A DNA stretch of 41,659 bases from Fibrobacteria bacterium GUT31 (GCA_001462225.1 LIUH01000139.1:1-41659), one strand, 5' to 3'. Positions 32,497 to 40,758 are shown, numbered from the stretch's first letter. The notes: generated from the sequence alone by a model not told the origin. Made by a program: numbers and translations.

Positions 32497-32985
32497 ATGA
32501 AGAACATAAAAGATTACCCAAAATACGAAAAAATAAGCAAAGAACAAATTGAACTAATGGCGGCGGCATTCAATCGTTATTTGGGCAATATGCGAGAAAC
32601 GCTAGGCGTGAACAAAGAGGATGTTGCTTTTTGCGAAGAGGCATTGCTTGAAATCATTGAGCTTGTTTGGAAAAGGCATATTTATTTTCAAGTGTTCCAT
32701 AAGCTTAATGGTCTGAATGAATTGAAAGAAGCTTCTCTCTATTGTTTTTGGATTCTGAAAATGCAGCCTTTTGCTTGGCTGAATGCCGTCAAGCCCAACT
32801 ATAAGCTGAATTCAATCATCGCGCTGCAAATTTTTACAAAAGGCTTGTATTTTTACGCAGAAAAGAAAGGCAAGAAGGTGAATATGAATAAACTTACTTT
32901 TGAAGAATTGTATTACTCTTTTCGCTACCGCGATTGGAGCAAAGAAGCAATAATGGATTTGGCAAGCAGCTTGATAATTCAGTAG
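32497..32985 (+). CDS. Helical protein of unknown function, second of a gene pair
   Basis: The protein has 162 residues and is rich in Lys, Glu, Tyr and Phe. It is likely mostly alpha-helical and cytoplasmic: no signal peptide, and the segment FAWLNAVKPNYKLNSIIALQ is too broken to be a firm membrane helix. I recognise no motif. The ATG follows the previous stop by one base. The pair lies between the decayed FISUMP gene and another FISUMP fragment and is bounded by inverted copies of a 27-bp sequence, so it may have entered as a unit. A comparison with the DGR accessory protein Avd did not convince me. Confidence 0.7.
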   Translation: MKNIKDYPKYEKISKEQIELMAAAFNRYLGNMRETLGVNKEDVAFCEEALLEIIELVWKRHIYFQVFHKLNGLNELKEASLYCFWILKMQPFAWLNAVKPNYKLNSIIALQIFTKGLYFYAEKKGKKVNMNKLTFEELYYSFRYRDWSKEAIMDLASSLIIQ

Positions 32986-33061
32986 CATCACCCACCCCTA
33001 GTCCCGGACGCAGCGGAGGCAATGAGGGGCAGAGATTATAAGGGAGCCGGAGGGTAACCAC

Positions 33062-33211
33062 TCAGTCTTTCACGCAGCGGACGGAGAAAAAGTGAGCTTT
33101 ATTACTACTCCCCCCTCGCACTTCGATGTATTTGTAACCTATAACCTTGACGGCGAAAGGATTGCAATTTAGATACGTTTGCCCTAGCGTACCATCAACG
33201 TCGGCCCCAAA
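33062..33211 (-). pseudogene. FISUMP C-terminal fragment
   Basis: The minus strand encodes about 49 residues ending HFFSVRCVKD-stop, the exact terminal motif of FISUMP domains, with a stop codon just upstream and no start. PFAVKVIG in its middle resembles the domain's start (PFATTIIG), so the central about 150 residues appear deleted. The fragment contains the right copy of the 27-bp inverted repeat. It lies directly upstream of ftsX. The remaining bases from 32986 to 33061 show nothing recognisable. Confidence 0.65.
33155..33181 (-). repeat. 27-bp inverted repeat, right copy
   Basis: This is the reverse complement of 31774-31800 with one mismatch, and it lies inside the FISUMP fragment. Confidence 0.7.
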
Positions 33212-33212
33212 T

Positions 33213-33241
33213 CAGTTAATCATTACTTACTTTACTAAATT
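33213..33241 (+). promoter_or_regulatory. Candidate leaderless promoter of ftsX
   Basis: AGTTAATC is followed by TTACTTTACTAAATT; the box TAAATT (33236-33241) is 8 bp before the ATG. The greA gene has the same AGTTAATC with the same 21-bp distance to its TATATT box, so the upstream element may act as the -35 region. Confidence 0.55.
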
Positions 33242-33249
33242 CCCCAAGA

Positions 33250-34125
33250 ATGCTGCACCGACTTCCATATTTAACAGCAGAGGCTTTTAGAGGGCTTTCA
33301 AGGCATCGCCTTGTGATAATTCCCTCGCTTGCCACAACATTTTTATGCTCGTTTTTGCTGATAGCAAGCATGAACGCCCTGAGTTTTGCCGTTTCGCTTT
33401 CCATGCGCTCTGCCTCCCTGTATAGAATAGAAGCTTTTTTTTTGAACACGCCAAAGCCGGCAGAAGCGGATTCTGTTTTAAAAATAGTGGAAAATTTTGA
33501 AAGCGTAAGTTCATTGGATTATATTTCGGACGAACAGGCTTTGGAAGAATTTAAAAAAAGCTTTCCGGAAGACATGCTTTATCTCGTTGAAGAAAACCCG
33601 TTGCCGGCATCTCTTCGCATTCAAATAAGGGCTAACTCGCAAAACCTTGAAACAATTCAAAAAACATCGGATAGATTGCTCGCCATGCCGGAAATTTCCG
33701 TTGTGCAAGCTCCGGTTGAATGGATTAAGCGGTGGGAAAATTTCAAATGGCATTTTTTCGCAATTCCAATGGCGGTGTCTGCGTTTATGCTTGTTATTTT
33801 ATGGCTAATTATGTGGAATGCAATGCGGCTAACGCTCATTTCAAGAAGGGAATTGGTGAACAACATAAAGTATTCCGGCGGAACTCCGTTTTTTATACAA
33901 TTCCCCTTTGTGCTGGAAGGTTTGCTGCAAGGGCTTGTAGGTGCAGGTCTGGCTGCTCTTTTGTTTAACTTTATTGAAAAGCCGATTGTTGAATATTTTC
34001 CGCTTCTCCTTGAATTTACCCAAAAAAGCCAAGCGGCAAGCATTTTTGTTCTGCTGTTTGTTGCAATATCGGAAGCAGCAGTGAGTTTCTTTACCGTGAG
34101 AAAATTTTTGGCGAGAGGAATTTGA
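33250..34125 (+). CDS. ftsX: Cell division protein FtsX
   Basis: The protein has 291 residues. FtsX is the membrane half of the FtsEX complex, which controls cell-wall amidases or their activators at the septum. It has one helix at about 24-46, an extracytoplasmic domain (about 55-165) and three further helices (about 170-195, 220-245, 258-285), the standard layout. EEFKKSFPEDML and the NIKYSGGTPFFIQFPFVLEGLLQG segment (coupling-helix region) are typical. The ATPase gene ftsE, usually just upstream, is not present; the space is taken by FISUMP debris and an unknown gene pair. Downstream is an EnvC-like activator, its expected partner. Confidence 0.92.
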   Translation: MLHRLPYLTAEAFRGLSRHRLVIIPSLATTFLCSFLLIASMNALSFAVSLSMRSASLYRIEAFFLNTPKPAEADSVLKIVENFESVSSLDYISDEQALEEFKKSFPEDMLYLVEENPLPASLRIQIRANSQNLETIQKTSDRLLAMPEISVVQAPVEWIKRWENFKWHFFAIPMAVSAFMLVILWLIMWNAMRLTLISRRELVNNIKYSGGTPFFIQFPFVLEGLLQGLVGAGLAALLFNFIEKPIVEYFPLLLEFTQKSQAASIFVLLFVAISEAAVSFFTVRKFLARGI

Positions 34126-34126
34126 T

Positions 34127-35356
34127 TTGAAAATTCTCAACTGCTTAATAATCGCCGTCTTTTTCGCTTTTCTCAATTCATTCGCCGCGCCTTCAACCTC
34201 CGTGGATAAAGAACTCAAAAGCAATGCAGATGCTTTAAAAAAAATCCAAAAAGAAATGCAAAAGGCCGAAGCGAAAAAAAAAGATTGGGAAAATAAAGAA
34301 AGCGGAGTGTTAAAAAACATTGCGGAAATTGACGGCGGTTTAACGCGAACACGGGAATCCCTAAGCGACTTGCAAAAAAAAGAAAGAAACCTCACGCTCA
34401 CAATACAAGGCATTGAAAGAGAAATAGAAGATTTGCAAAAAAGCATAGACGCACAAAAAAAAGCCATAGCATCAAGGCTCAGAAATTTATACATACACGG
34501 CAAACGGGAAGAATGGGAACTCTTATTCAATCTCTTGAAAGAAAACGAGAACCCGGAGCGCAAGCTCTACTGGGTTCAGCGGCTCTTGGAAAGCGATAAA
34601 ATAATAGTTGAAAATTACCAGACTTCCATGAAAAAGCAGGAAGAAAAAAAACAGCAACTGAGAGCAAGGCAAAGGGAAATGCTCGCGTTGCACGAAAGCA
34701 AAGCAAAAGAAGAACGAAAACTCCAAGACCAACTGCAATTCCAAAACCAGGCTTTAACAAAGATAAAAGAAAACAAATCGGAGCAGGAAAAAGCCATTGA
34801 AGAATACAAAAGAAACCAACAATCTCTAGCTGCGCTCATAGCAATCCTTGAAAAGAGACGGCAGGCGGAAATTACGGCAAAAAAGAAAGCCCAAGATGCA
34901 CAAAAAGCAAAAGAGAAAACACCTCCGAAAGGCAAGGTAGCCACCCCCAAAGAAACTCCTGTTGCCATTGGGCCTAAATGCACCCCTTTAAATGGGGAAA
35001 TATTAAGCGAATACGGCTATCACGTAAATAAAGTTCTGGATATAAAAACTATGCATGTGGGCACGGAGATCAGGGGGCAAAAAGGGGAAAGCGTTAGAGC
35101 CGCCGCTGCCGGCACGGTTGCTATGATTGCAAATGTGCCGGGACATGGCCCGTCTGTGATTATAGACCATAAAGGCTCCTATTATAGCCTTTACGGGCAT
35201 TTAAGCGCAATAAAAGTCAAAGAAGGCGAAACCGTGAAAAATTGCCAGGAAATAGGCTTGGTAGGCAACGCGGAATCCACCAACGGTTATAAACTGTTTT
35301 TCCAAGTTTACAAAGGCACGCAGTCTCAAGACCCTATGAAATGGCTGAAAAATTAG
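34127..35356 (+). CDS. envC: EnvC-like murein hydrolase activator
   Basis: The protein has 409 residues. Start is TTG at 34127, 8 bp after AGAGGAA and one base after the ftsX stop. A signal peptide (MKILNCLIIAVFFAFLNSFA) leads to a long coiled coil (about 25-270), then a LytM/M23 domain (about 285-409). The zinc-binding residues are degraded: HVGTEI for HxGxD and KLFFQ for HLHFE. This fits EnvC, which does not cut peptidoglycan itself but activates amidases under control of FtsEX. Adjacency to ftsX supports the call. The coiled coil is expected to contact the FtsX periplasmic loop. Confidence 0.9.
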   Translation: MKILNCLIIAVFFAFLNSFAAPSTSVDKELKSNADALKKIQKEMQKAEAKKKDWENKESGVLKNIAEIDGGLTRTRESLSDLQKKERNLTLTIQGIEREIEDLQKSIDAQKKAIASRLRNLYIHGKREEWELLFNLLKENENPERKLYWVQRLLESDKIIVENYQTSMKKQEEKKQQLRARQREMLALHESKAKEERKLQDQLQFQNQALTKIKENKSEQEKAIEEYKRNQQSLAALIAILEKRRQAEITAKKKAQDAQKAKEKTPPKGKVATPKETPVAIGPKCTPLNGEILSEYGYHVNKVLDIKTMHVGTEIRGQKGESVRAAAAGTVAMIANVPGHGPSVIIDHKGSYYSLYGHLSAIKVKEGETVKNCQEIGLVGNAESTNGYKLFFQVYKGTQSQDPMKWLKN

Positions 35357-35382
35357 TTAATCGGCATTTACTTTACTATATT
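35354..35382 (+). promoter_or_regulatory. Candidate leaderless promoter of greA
   Basis: AGTTAATC, a 14-bp gap, then TATATT (35377-35382), only 7 bp before the ATG. It matches the ftsX element in both sequence and spacing. There is no Shine-Dalgarno between the box and the start codon. Confidence 0.55.
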
Positions 35383-35389
35383 TACCTAA

Positions 35390-35857
35390 ATGGACACAAT
35401 TCCGGTTACCAAAGAAACGTATGATATGCTGGTGCAAGAGCTTGAAAACCTGAAAAAGGTTGACCGGCCGCATATTTTGCAGGAAATTGCCGAAGCTAGA
35501 GCGCAAGGCGATTTAAGTGAGAATTTCGAATACCATTCCGCTAAGGATCAGCAGGGCAAAATTGAGTCCAGAATACAATTCTTGGAAGATAGGGTTGCCA
35601 GATCGGTTATCATTGAGCATGACACTGCATCTGCAACTCGTATTTTGTTCGGAGCAACCGTAAGGGTGAAAGATTTGCTAAACGGCAAAGAAGATGAATA
35701 TACTTTGGTTTCTCCGGAAGGTTCGGACCCTGTAAACGGCAAGATAAGCTCGGTTAGCCCTATAGGAAAGGCCTTGATAGGCAAAACCAGAGGTGATAAA
35801 GTTGAAGTTAAAACGCCAAAAAAGGTAATAAAACTGGAAATTTTGGATTATAGGTGA
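35390..35857 (+). CDS. greA: Transcription elongation factor GreA
   Basis: The protein has 155 residues, normal for GreA. It rescues backtracked RNA polymerase by stimulating cleavage of the 3' RNA end. The N-terminal coiled coil contains the tip motif ARAQGDLSENFEYHSAKDQQGKIESRI with the acidic catalytic residues (D and E of GDLSENFEY). The C-terminal FKBP-like domain has GKALIGKTRGDKVEV. The first codons (MDTIPVTKETYDML) match the usual N-terminus. Confidence 0.96.
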   Translation: MDTIPVTKETYDMLVQELENLKKVDRPHILQEIAEARAQGDLSENFEYHSAKDQQGKIESRIQFLEDRVARSVIIEHDTASATRILFGATVRVKDLLNGKEDEYTLVSPEGSDPVNGKISSVSPIGKALIGKTRGDKVEVKTPKKVIKLEILDYR

Positions 35858-35912
35858 TGTTTTTTTTACTATTTTGCCTTTTTTCATGTATATTAACGTA
35901 TGTGGAGTGAAT

Positions 35913-37952
35913 ATGAAGACTAAACTTGAATTTTCGATAATGTTTTTCTTGCTGCTCGCCGCTTCTGCATGGGCAGGCAAGTGGACTATTGACTCTTTTG
36001 ACGATGCACCTGACCCGGGCGACCCGGATAACTATATCGCAGAAGAATTTTCAGGGGGGCTAAAGCCGGTTAATCCCGAGCAGGTCACTCAGCAAGGCGG
36101 CCGTTTGTATGTAAGGCAAAAATTTGAAGACCCTTTTGGAGACGAAGAGCCTACCTACCAAATTTTCCAAGGACGCCCGAAAGAGGCTGCTAAAAATTTA
36201 GGCAAAATCAGTTTGGATGGCATTCCATACACAACACTTTTAAAAATGAAACTCTTCTATTCCAAATCTGCGACCGGCGATGATGATTTGGAAACCGTGT
36301 ATTTTGACGGAAAAGACATTTTTGTTGAAGGCGAAGACCCCGTTTATATAAATTTGAACGGCAAAATGGAAGAACTAAAGCCTATAGTTCTAAAGGAATA
36401 TAAAATCTCCGTAACTTCGGAACCCTCCGGTGCAACAGTAACAGTCGGCAGTGCCAGCAAAGGCGTAACTCCGGCAACGTTTACCGTTTCTTCATCCAAA
36501 ACCATAGCGATTGTCGTATCTAAAGAAGGCTACTACACGGTTATCAAGCCCATAACGCCTTCCGATAAGCAAACCACGCAAGAAGGCATTCTTTTAACTG
36601 CAAGGAAACCCTTGGATAATCCGGTTATGCCTTTTAGACTTCAATTGCAAACCGCGACTTCTGCCAAAGATGCAAATGCCCTGAAAAATCTAAAAAACGA
36701 AATTCAGCAAGCCCTAAAAAACTATAATGCAGACAGCAAAAAAGCCATGGATGCTGTTATGTCAAAATTCCCGGAAAATCCGCCGAAAGCCTCAAACGAA
36801 ACCGCTAACGATTACTCCGCTCGCCAAAATCTTTGGACTAACACGCAAGCTAAGGAAAGAGATGCCTTAAACAAAGAAGCTGCAAATTATTTCAATGAGC
36901 TTAAAGAACTTTCCGCTGAAATAGATGCCGCCTCCGGAGGGATGGATTTTGCTTTAAGGTATGAATACATTCCGTCTTCTGCGATAGCTTTCCTCAATTT
37001 GGGCGTAAAAGATTTTTCCATTGAAGCGGAAGTTGACAATTCCAGAGTCAAATTTAAGTACGAAAAAGCTAGGATTGCTTACGGCTCTGTTCCCCGCAAC
37101 GAGCTTGCGCAAAATCAGGAAAGCGTTCATGGCGTGCTGAAAATTTGGGATACTCCGAATGAAAATAAAAAATATGCTTCCATTTATGAAGCCGCGTTTT
37201 TCTACGATGAAACTCCGTTGCAAACTTTAACCAAAGGAACTTTCACGTTAAGCGAAGCAAATGCAACCTCCCGTAACACAGAAAAGGATTTAAACGGGCG
37301 CATAGCCAAATATGCGGGAAAAGCCGCATGGGATAAGAGAGATATGGCTGCGACCCTTGAAGTACTTCGCAAAGGCGAAGTGCCGGATGCAGTTGTAGCC
37401 CAAAAAACACCGCCACCGGTAGAAGAGGAGGAGGCTTATTACGACGAAGAGGAAGATGAAGAAGAATTTGAAGAAGAAATGGAAGAACAGGATAGAAATG
37501 ATTACTCCCGTTATGGGGCGGTGAGCAGTGCGACAGACATTTTTGGAAATACGGATGAATATCTGTTTTGGGCAAGCATGGTTTTTGCCGCAGCCGCAGT
37601 CGGAACCGGTGTTGTAGGCTTCTTGGAAAATAAAAAGTACTTGGAGGCAAGTGACGCTTTAAGTACTGCAGATAAAATGATAGCTGATGTCGAAGACCAA
37701 ATAGTACAAAAATGCAGTAAATATCCCAATCCGGCTGCATGTGTGGAGGAAGTCAAAGCGATATCTAGAAGCCCGGATGGAAAAAGTACAATATATGATG
37801 GACTAGAACTACCGGTAAATTCGCTCTATCTATTAGATCAAAATAAAGCACAGAACCAAAAAGCCAAGGATTCCTATAACAAAAGCCGCATAATCTGGTT
37901 TAGCAGTGCCGGAGTTGCGGCAGCTATTAGCATAACTCTATTCGTATGGTAA
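35913..37952 (+). CDS. Secreted/membrane protein with PEGA domain and C-terminal helices
   Basis: The protein is about 679 residues. The ATG at 35913 (GGAG 6 bp upstream) starts a signal peptide, MKTKLEFSIMFFLLLAASAWA, so the upstream frame opening at 35874 is rejected. A PEGA domain lies at about 165-235 (ISVTSEPSGATVTVG..KGVTP). The middle is helical and charged. A strongly acidic stretch (about 500-530, mostly Glu and Asp) precedes two hydrophobic helices near 547-567 and 655-676. PEGA domains are beta modules common on bacterial surfaces. No enzyme signature is seen and the function is unknown. It overlaps folB by 7 bp. Confidence 0.8.
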   Translation: MKTKLEFSIMFFLLLAASAWAGKWTIDSFDDAPDPGDPDNYIAEEFSGGLKPVNPEQVTQQGGRLYVRQKFEDPFGDEEPTYQIFQGRPKEAAKNLGKISLDGIPYTTLLKMKLFYSKSATGDDDLETVYFDGKDIFVEGEDPVYINLNGKMEELKPIVLKEYKISVTSEPSGATVTVGSASKGVTPATFTVSSSKTIAIVVSKEGYYTVIKPITPSDKQTTQEGILLTARKPLDNPVMPFRLQLQTATSAKDANALKNLKNEIQQALKNYNADSKKAMDAVMSKFPENPPKASNETANDYSARQNLWTNTQAKERDALNKEAANYFNELKELSAEIDAASGGMDFALRYEYIPSSAIAFLNLGVKDFSIEAEVDNSRVKFKYEKARIAYGSVPRNELAQNQESVHGVLKIWDTPNENKKYASIYEAAFFYDETPLQTLTKGTFTLSEANATSRNTEKDLNGRIAKYAGKAAWDKRDMAATLEVLRKGEVPDAVVAQKTPPPVEEEEAYYDEEEDEEEFEEEMEEQDRNDYSRYGAVSSATDIFGNTDEYLFWASMVFAAAAVGTGVVGFLENKKYLEASDALSTADKMIADVEDQIVQKCSKYPNPAACVEEVKAISRSPDGKSTIYDGLELPVNSLYLLDQNKAQNQKAKDSYNKSRIIWFSSAGVAAAISITLFVW

Positions 37953-38299
37953 GGGCTTGGATTTCTGTAAATAAAATTTTATGCGAAACCATCATCGGGA
38001 TTTATCCCGATGAACTCTCTGCCCCTCAAAAGGTGGAGTTGGGTTTTTCTTTTGAATACGATTGCGAACAAGCGATAACAACGGATTCCATAAAAAATGC
38101 CATAGACTACGCAGTTTTAACGGAAGAATTGAAAACATTTATATCAAACGGCAAATGCGGCCTTTTGGAAACATTAACCGCAGAAGTCGCAAAAAAAATA
38201 CTGGCGTTTTCACAGAAAATAACAGCCGTAAAAGTTTATTGCGTTAAGTTGAATGATTTGGGGCCGAAGGTGGAGATTGAGTTGAGAGTGGAGAGTTGA
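37946..38299 (+). CDS. folB: Dihydroneopterin aldolase
   Basis: The protein has 117 residues, normal for FolB. It splits dihydroneopterin to 6-hydroxymethyl-dihydropterin in folate synthesis. Features are IGIYPDEL, IDYAVLTEEL and the LLETLTAEVAKKIL segment with the pterin-anchoring Glu. The ATG overlaps the end of the PEGA gene (ATGGTAA). The final codons lie in a heptad repeat tract, so the C-terminus (EIELRVES) has been shaped by the repeat. Confidence 0.9.
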   Translation: MVRAWISVNKILCETIIGIYPDELSAPQKVELGFSFEYDCEQAITTDSIKNAIDYAVLTEELKTFISNGKCGLLETLTAEVAKKILAFSQKITAVKVYCVKLNDLGPKVEIELRVES

Positions 38300-38302
38300 G
38301 AA
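38273..38302. repeat. Heptad repeat tract at the folB-dprA junction
   Basis: GAGTTGAGAGTGGAGAGTTG and adjoining bases repeat a GAGAGTT-like heptad. The tract supplies the folB C-terminus and also the GGAG that serves as the dprA ribosome binding site. Confidence 0.6.
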
Positions 38303-39177
38303 TGAAGAATTGCAAAATTGATGTTTTGGATATTAATGCACCCGGGTATCCGCCTTTGTTGGCGAAGTCCAAGTATGCCGTTTCCAGACTTTGGATTGCA
38401 GGGTCTGTGAATTTCGACGATGAATTTTGCCTTGCAATGGTAGGTACCAGAAGCCCAAGCGGGCTTGCGGCATACACGATAAAATCCATGGTTAAAACTT
38501 TGAAGGGTTATAAAGTTCGTATTGTAAGCGGGCTTGCCCAAGGCGTTGACCAGTTTTGCCATGAAGCTGCCATTGAAAATAATTTGCCGACAACAGCCGT
38601 TATAGCACAAGGGCTAGACATGCCTTTGCAAGGCAGCCAAAGAATTCTGGCAGAAAAAATTTTGGCTCACGGCGGCAATATAATTTCGCCTTTCGCTCCG
38701 GGTTCCTTAGCTTATCAGGGTTACTTTATAAAAAGAAACACTATAATATCCGGAATGTCAAATGCCTCTTTGGTTGTTGAAAGCAGAGTAAAGGGCGGCG
38801 CTATGCACACAGCGAATTTTTGCTTTAAAGAAAATAAACCCTTATTCGCCGTGCCGGGTTCTCCCATGACCCCAACCTCGGAAGGCTGCAATCGGCTAAT
38901 CTATCAAAAGCAAGCGCAAATAATCTGGAACGCAAACGAACTCCCGGAGATTTTAGGTTTAAACTCCCTTTTCCCCCCCATCAACTCCCTACTCCCCACT
39001 CCCTACTCCCCAAAACACGAACCCGCACTACCAAGCTGGGCGGCAAAAGGAACCATCATGCAAATAACCGACATCTGCGAGCAGAGCCAAAAACCTGTAA
39101 ACGAAGTTCTTGCCATGCTAACAGAGCTGGAAATACAGGGAAAATGCAAGGTTAACGGGCAGAATGCAATTTTCTAA
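38302..39177 (+). CDS. dprA: DNA processing protein DprA/Smf
   Basis: The protein is about 291 residues. DprA binds incoming single-stranded DNA and loads RecA in natural transformation, and occurs widely even in non-competent species. The Rossmann core shows MVGTRSPSGLAAY, IVSGLAQGVDQFCH, NTIISGMSNASLVVES and KGGAMHTANF. The N-terminal SAM-like extension is absent. A C-terminal winged-helix-like domain follows a linker encoded partly by ACTCCCC heptads (38983-39011; residues about 227-237, NSLLPTPYS). ATG 38302 with GGAG 8 bp upstream is preferred to the TTG at 38296. Confidence 0.9.
   Translation: MKNCKIDVLDINAPGYPPLLAKSKYAVSRLWIAGSVNFDDEFCLAMVGTRSPSGLAAYTIKSMVKTLKGYKVRIVSGLAQGVDQFCHEAAIENNLPTTAVIAQGLDMPLQGSQRILAEKILAHGGNIISPFAPGSLAYQGYFIKRNTIISGMSNASLVVESRVKGGAMHTANFCFKENKPLFAVPGSPMTPTSEGCNRLIYQKQAQIIWNANELPEILGLNSLFPPINSLLPTPYSPKHEPALPSWAAKGTIMQITDICEQSQKPVNEVLAMLTELEIQGKCKVNGQNAIF
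38983..39011. repeat. Heptad repeat (ACTCCCY) inside dprA
   Basis: Four tandem heptads, AACTCCC-TACTCCC-CACTCCC-TACTCCC, lie in frame in the linker between the DprA core and its C-terminal domain. This is related to the other heptad tracts but with the CCC variant. Confidence 0.75.
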
Positions 39178-39180
39178 ATT
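39170..39180 (+). promoter_or_regulatory. Candidate leaderless promoter of the ABC transporter gene
   Basis: TTTTCTAAATT ends 6 bp before the GTG at 39187 and overlaps the stop of dprA. There is no Shine-Dalgarno. The match to the boxes before ftsX and the rhomboid gene supports the GTG start. Confidence 0.5.
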
Positions 39181-39186
39181 AACCTT

Positions 39187-40758
39187 GTGCCCCTCAAACA
39201 ACTTTTAAAAGACGTTTGGCTCTATAGCTGGGTGTTAATTGTTCCGCTTGCCGTTTTGGCCAGCTTCTCGGATTTGCTTTTACTGGGGGGTATTCGCTTG
39301 TTTTTGGCGATGCTCGGCAATTCCGTAAATACTTTTTTGAAATTGGATTGGATAAAGAACATTGAAGTTCTGCACTGGTCGCTTTTAATGCTTGTAATAA
39401 TAGCTATACGTTATTTATTTATTACGCTTAGAGCGCGTTTTGAAGAACGGCTCAATTATAAATTGGAAAGCCATTTGCGTGTATGGTGGATACGTATAAT
39501 AAAAAATTTGCATCCCTTGCAGTTCTACAGGCCTGAAATAAACGGCATTTTGCACGAGACAAACATCTCTATTTCTGCAATGCCCAAAGGCTGCAAGATA
39601 GTCACTCAGTCCATACAAGCGGTTTCGCAATTGCTGTTTTTTGTACCTGTTTTATTTTTTATCTCTTGGAAATTGACCCTTGTGCTGCTATTTGTTTTTG
39701 CTCCGATTGTTTTATATTTGCAAAGAGCCTTTAAAAAAGTCGGCAAGGATGTTGATAGTTATAACCTCTCTTACGGTGATTATGATTCGAATTTATGGCG
39801 ATGGACAGCACTTCGCAAGTGTTGGAACAATAAAGCGGAACTTTCAAAATACTTGTCTTTGCTTTTTAAAAAGATCCGCAATTTGAGAAATTCTTCCACA
39901 GAAATCAGCGTTAAAGACGTTACCATAGCGCAAAGCATAGAGACAATTTCAATACTTATCATGTGCCTTGTTTTGGGTATTTGCGCATTCTTAATTAAAG
40001 AAGGAAAGATGGAGGCTTCTCAAATAGTCCTATTTTGCGTAGCGCTCTTTATATGTTATAAACCTCTGAAAGAGTGTTCCCTGTTAATTTCCAGTTTAAG
40101 AGATTTAAGAAGAGCATATATAGGGCTTAGCCATTTGGAATACATGGAACGTAAAACAGAGTTTTTTGTTGAAAAAGAAGATGAATGCATTAAAATTGAA
40201 AATATGGCTTTTAAGTATGGGGATTATGAACCTTGGATATTTGAGTCTTTAAACAACATAATCAGGTTAAACCGCCCGCTAATACTGCAAGGGGGAAACG
40301 GAAGCGGAAAGACTACCCTGCTCCGCATTTTATCCGGTTTGGAAATTCCTCAAGACGGTAATATTTTTATGCCGCCCAAAGCTAAATCCGGTTCTTTTTA
40401 CCTTTCGCAAAGGTTATTTTTGCCGCCGATTTCTTGGCTTGAACAAGCCATAAAAGAAAAAGAATGGAGCACAACCATACGGAAATTTTTTGATACTTTG
40501 GATTTGGAAAACCTTTTAAAAAAGAACGGGCACTCAAACGGCGAATTGCAAAGGGTAAGCCTTGCATGGGCTGTTGTTAGCGGCAGGCCGTTTTTATTTT
40601 TGGATGAACCTTTTGCTTTTATTTCCCAAGATATGCAAGAACCGATTTTTAAAGCCTTTTGGAATGCCACAACCGAAACAGACCAGTGGTGGATGATGGC
40701 AACTCACGTTCCCCCGCCGGAGAGCTACCGAGACCGGGTTGTTTACTGGAAGTTGTGA
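39187..40758 (+). CDS. ABC half-transporter (fused permease and ATPase)
   Basis: The protein has 523 residues. The N-terminal about 320 residues form an ABC exporter-type membrane domain with about six helices. The ATPase domain has Walker A GGNGSGKTT (about 372-380), Q-loop near YLSQRLFLP, a signature that departs from LSGGQ (HSNGELQRVS), Walker B FLFLDEPF and H-loop ATHV. The nucleotide domain is short, and the layout resembles half-size exporters that work as dimers. Substrate unknown. The start is GTG. Its end overlaps miaA on the other strand by 16 bp. Confidence 0.85.
   Translation: MPLKQLLKDVWLYSWVLIVPLAVLASFSDLLLLGGIRLFLAMLGNSVNTFLKLDWIKNIEVLHWSLLMLVIIAIRYLFITLRARFEERLNYKLESHLRVWWIRIIKNLHPLQFYRPEINGILHETNISISAMPKGCKIVTQSIQAVSQLLFFVPVLFFISWKLTLVLLFVFAPIVLYLQRAFKKVGKDVDSYNLSYGDYDSNLWRWTALRKCWNNKAELSKYLSLLFKKIRNLRNSSTEISVKDVTIAQSIETISILIMCLVLGICAFLIKEGKMEASQIVLFCVALFICYKPLKECSLLISSLRDLRRAYIGLSHLEYMERKTEFFVEKEDECIKIENMAFKYGDYEPWIFESLNNIIRLNRPLILQGGNGSGKTTLLRILSGLEIPQDGNIFMPPKAKSGSFYLSQRLFLPPISWLEQAIKEKEWSTTIRKFFDTLDLENLLKKNGHSNGELQRVSLAWAVVSGRPFLFLDEPFAFISQDMQEPIFKAFWNATTETDQWWMMATHVPPPESYRDRVVYWKL

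Noticed and set aside
32497-32985. DGR accessory protein Avd
   Set aside because: Helical and near the template-like segment, but longer than Avd and without recognisable shared motifs.
37417-37500. Acidic stretch of the PEGA protein as calcium-binding repeats
   Set aside because: It is a plain Glu/Asp run without the DxDxDG spacing of calcium-binding loops.
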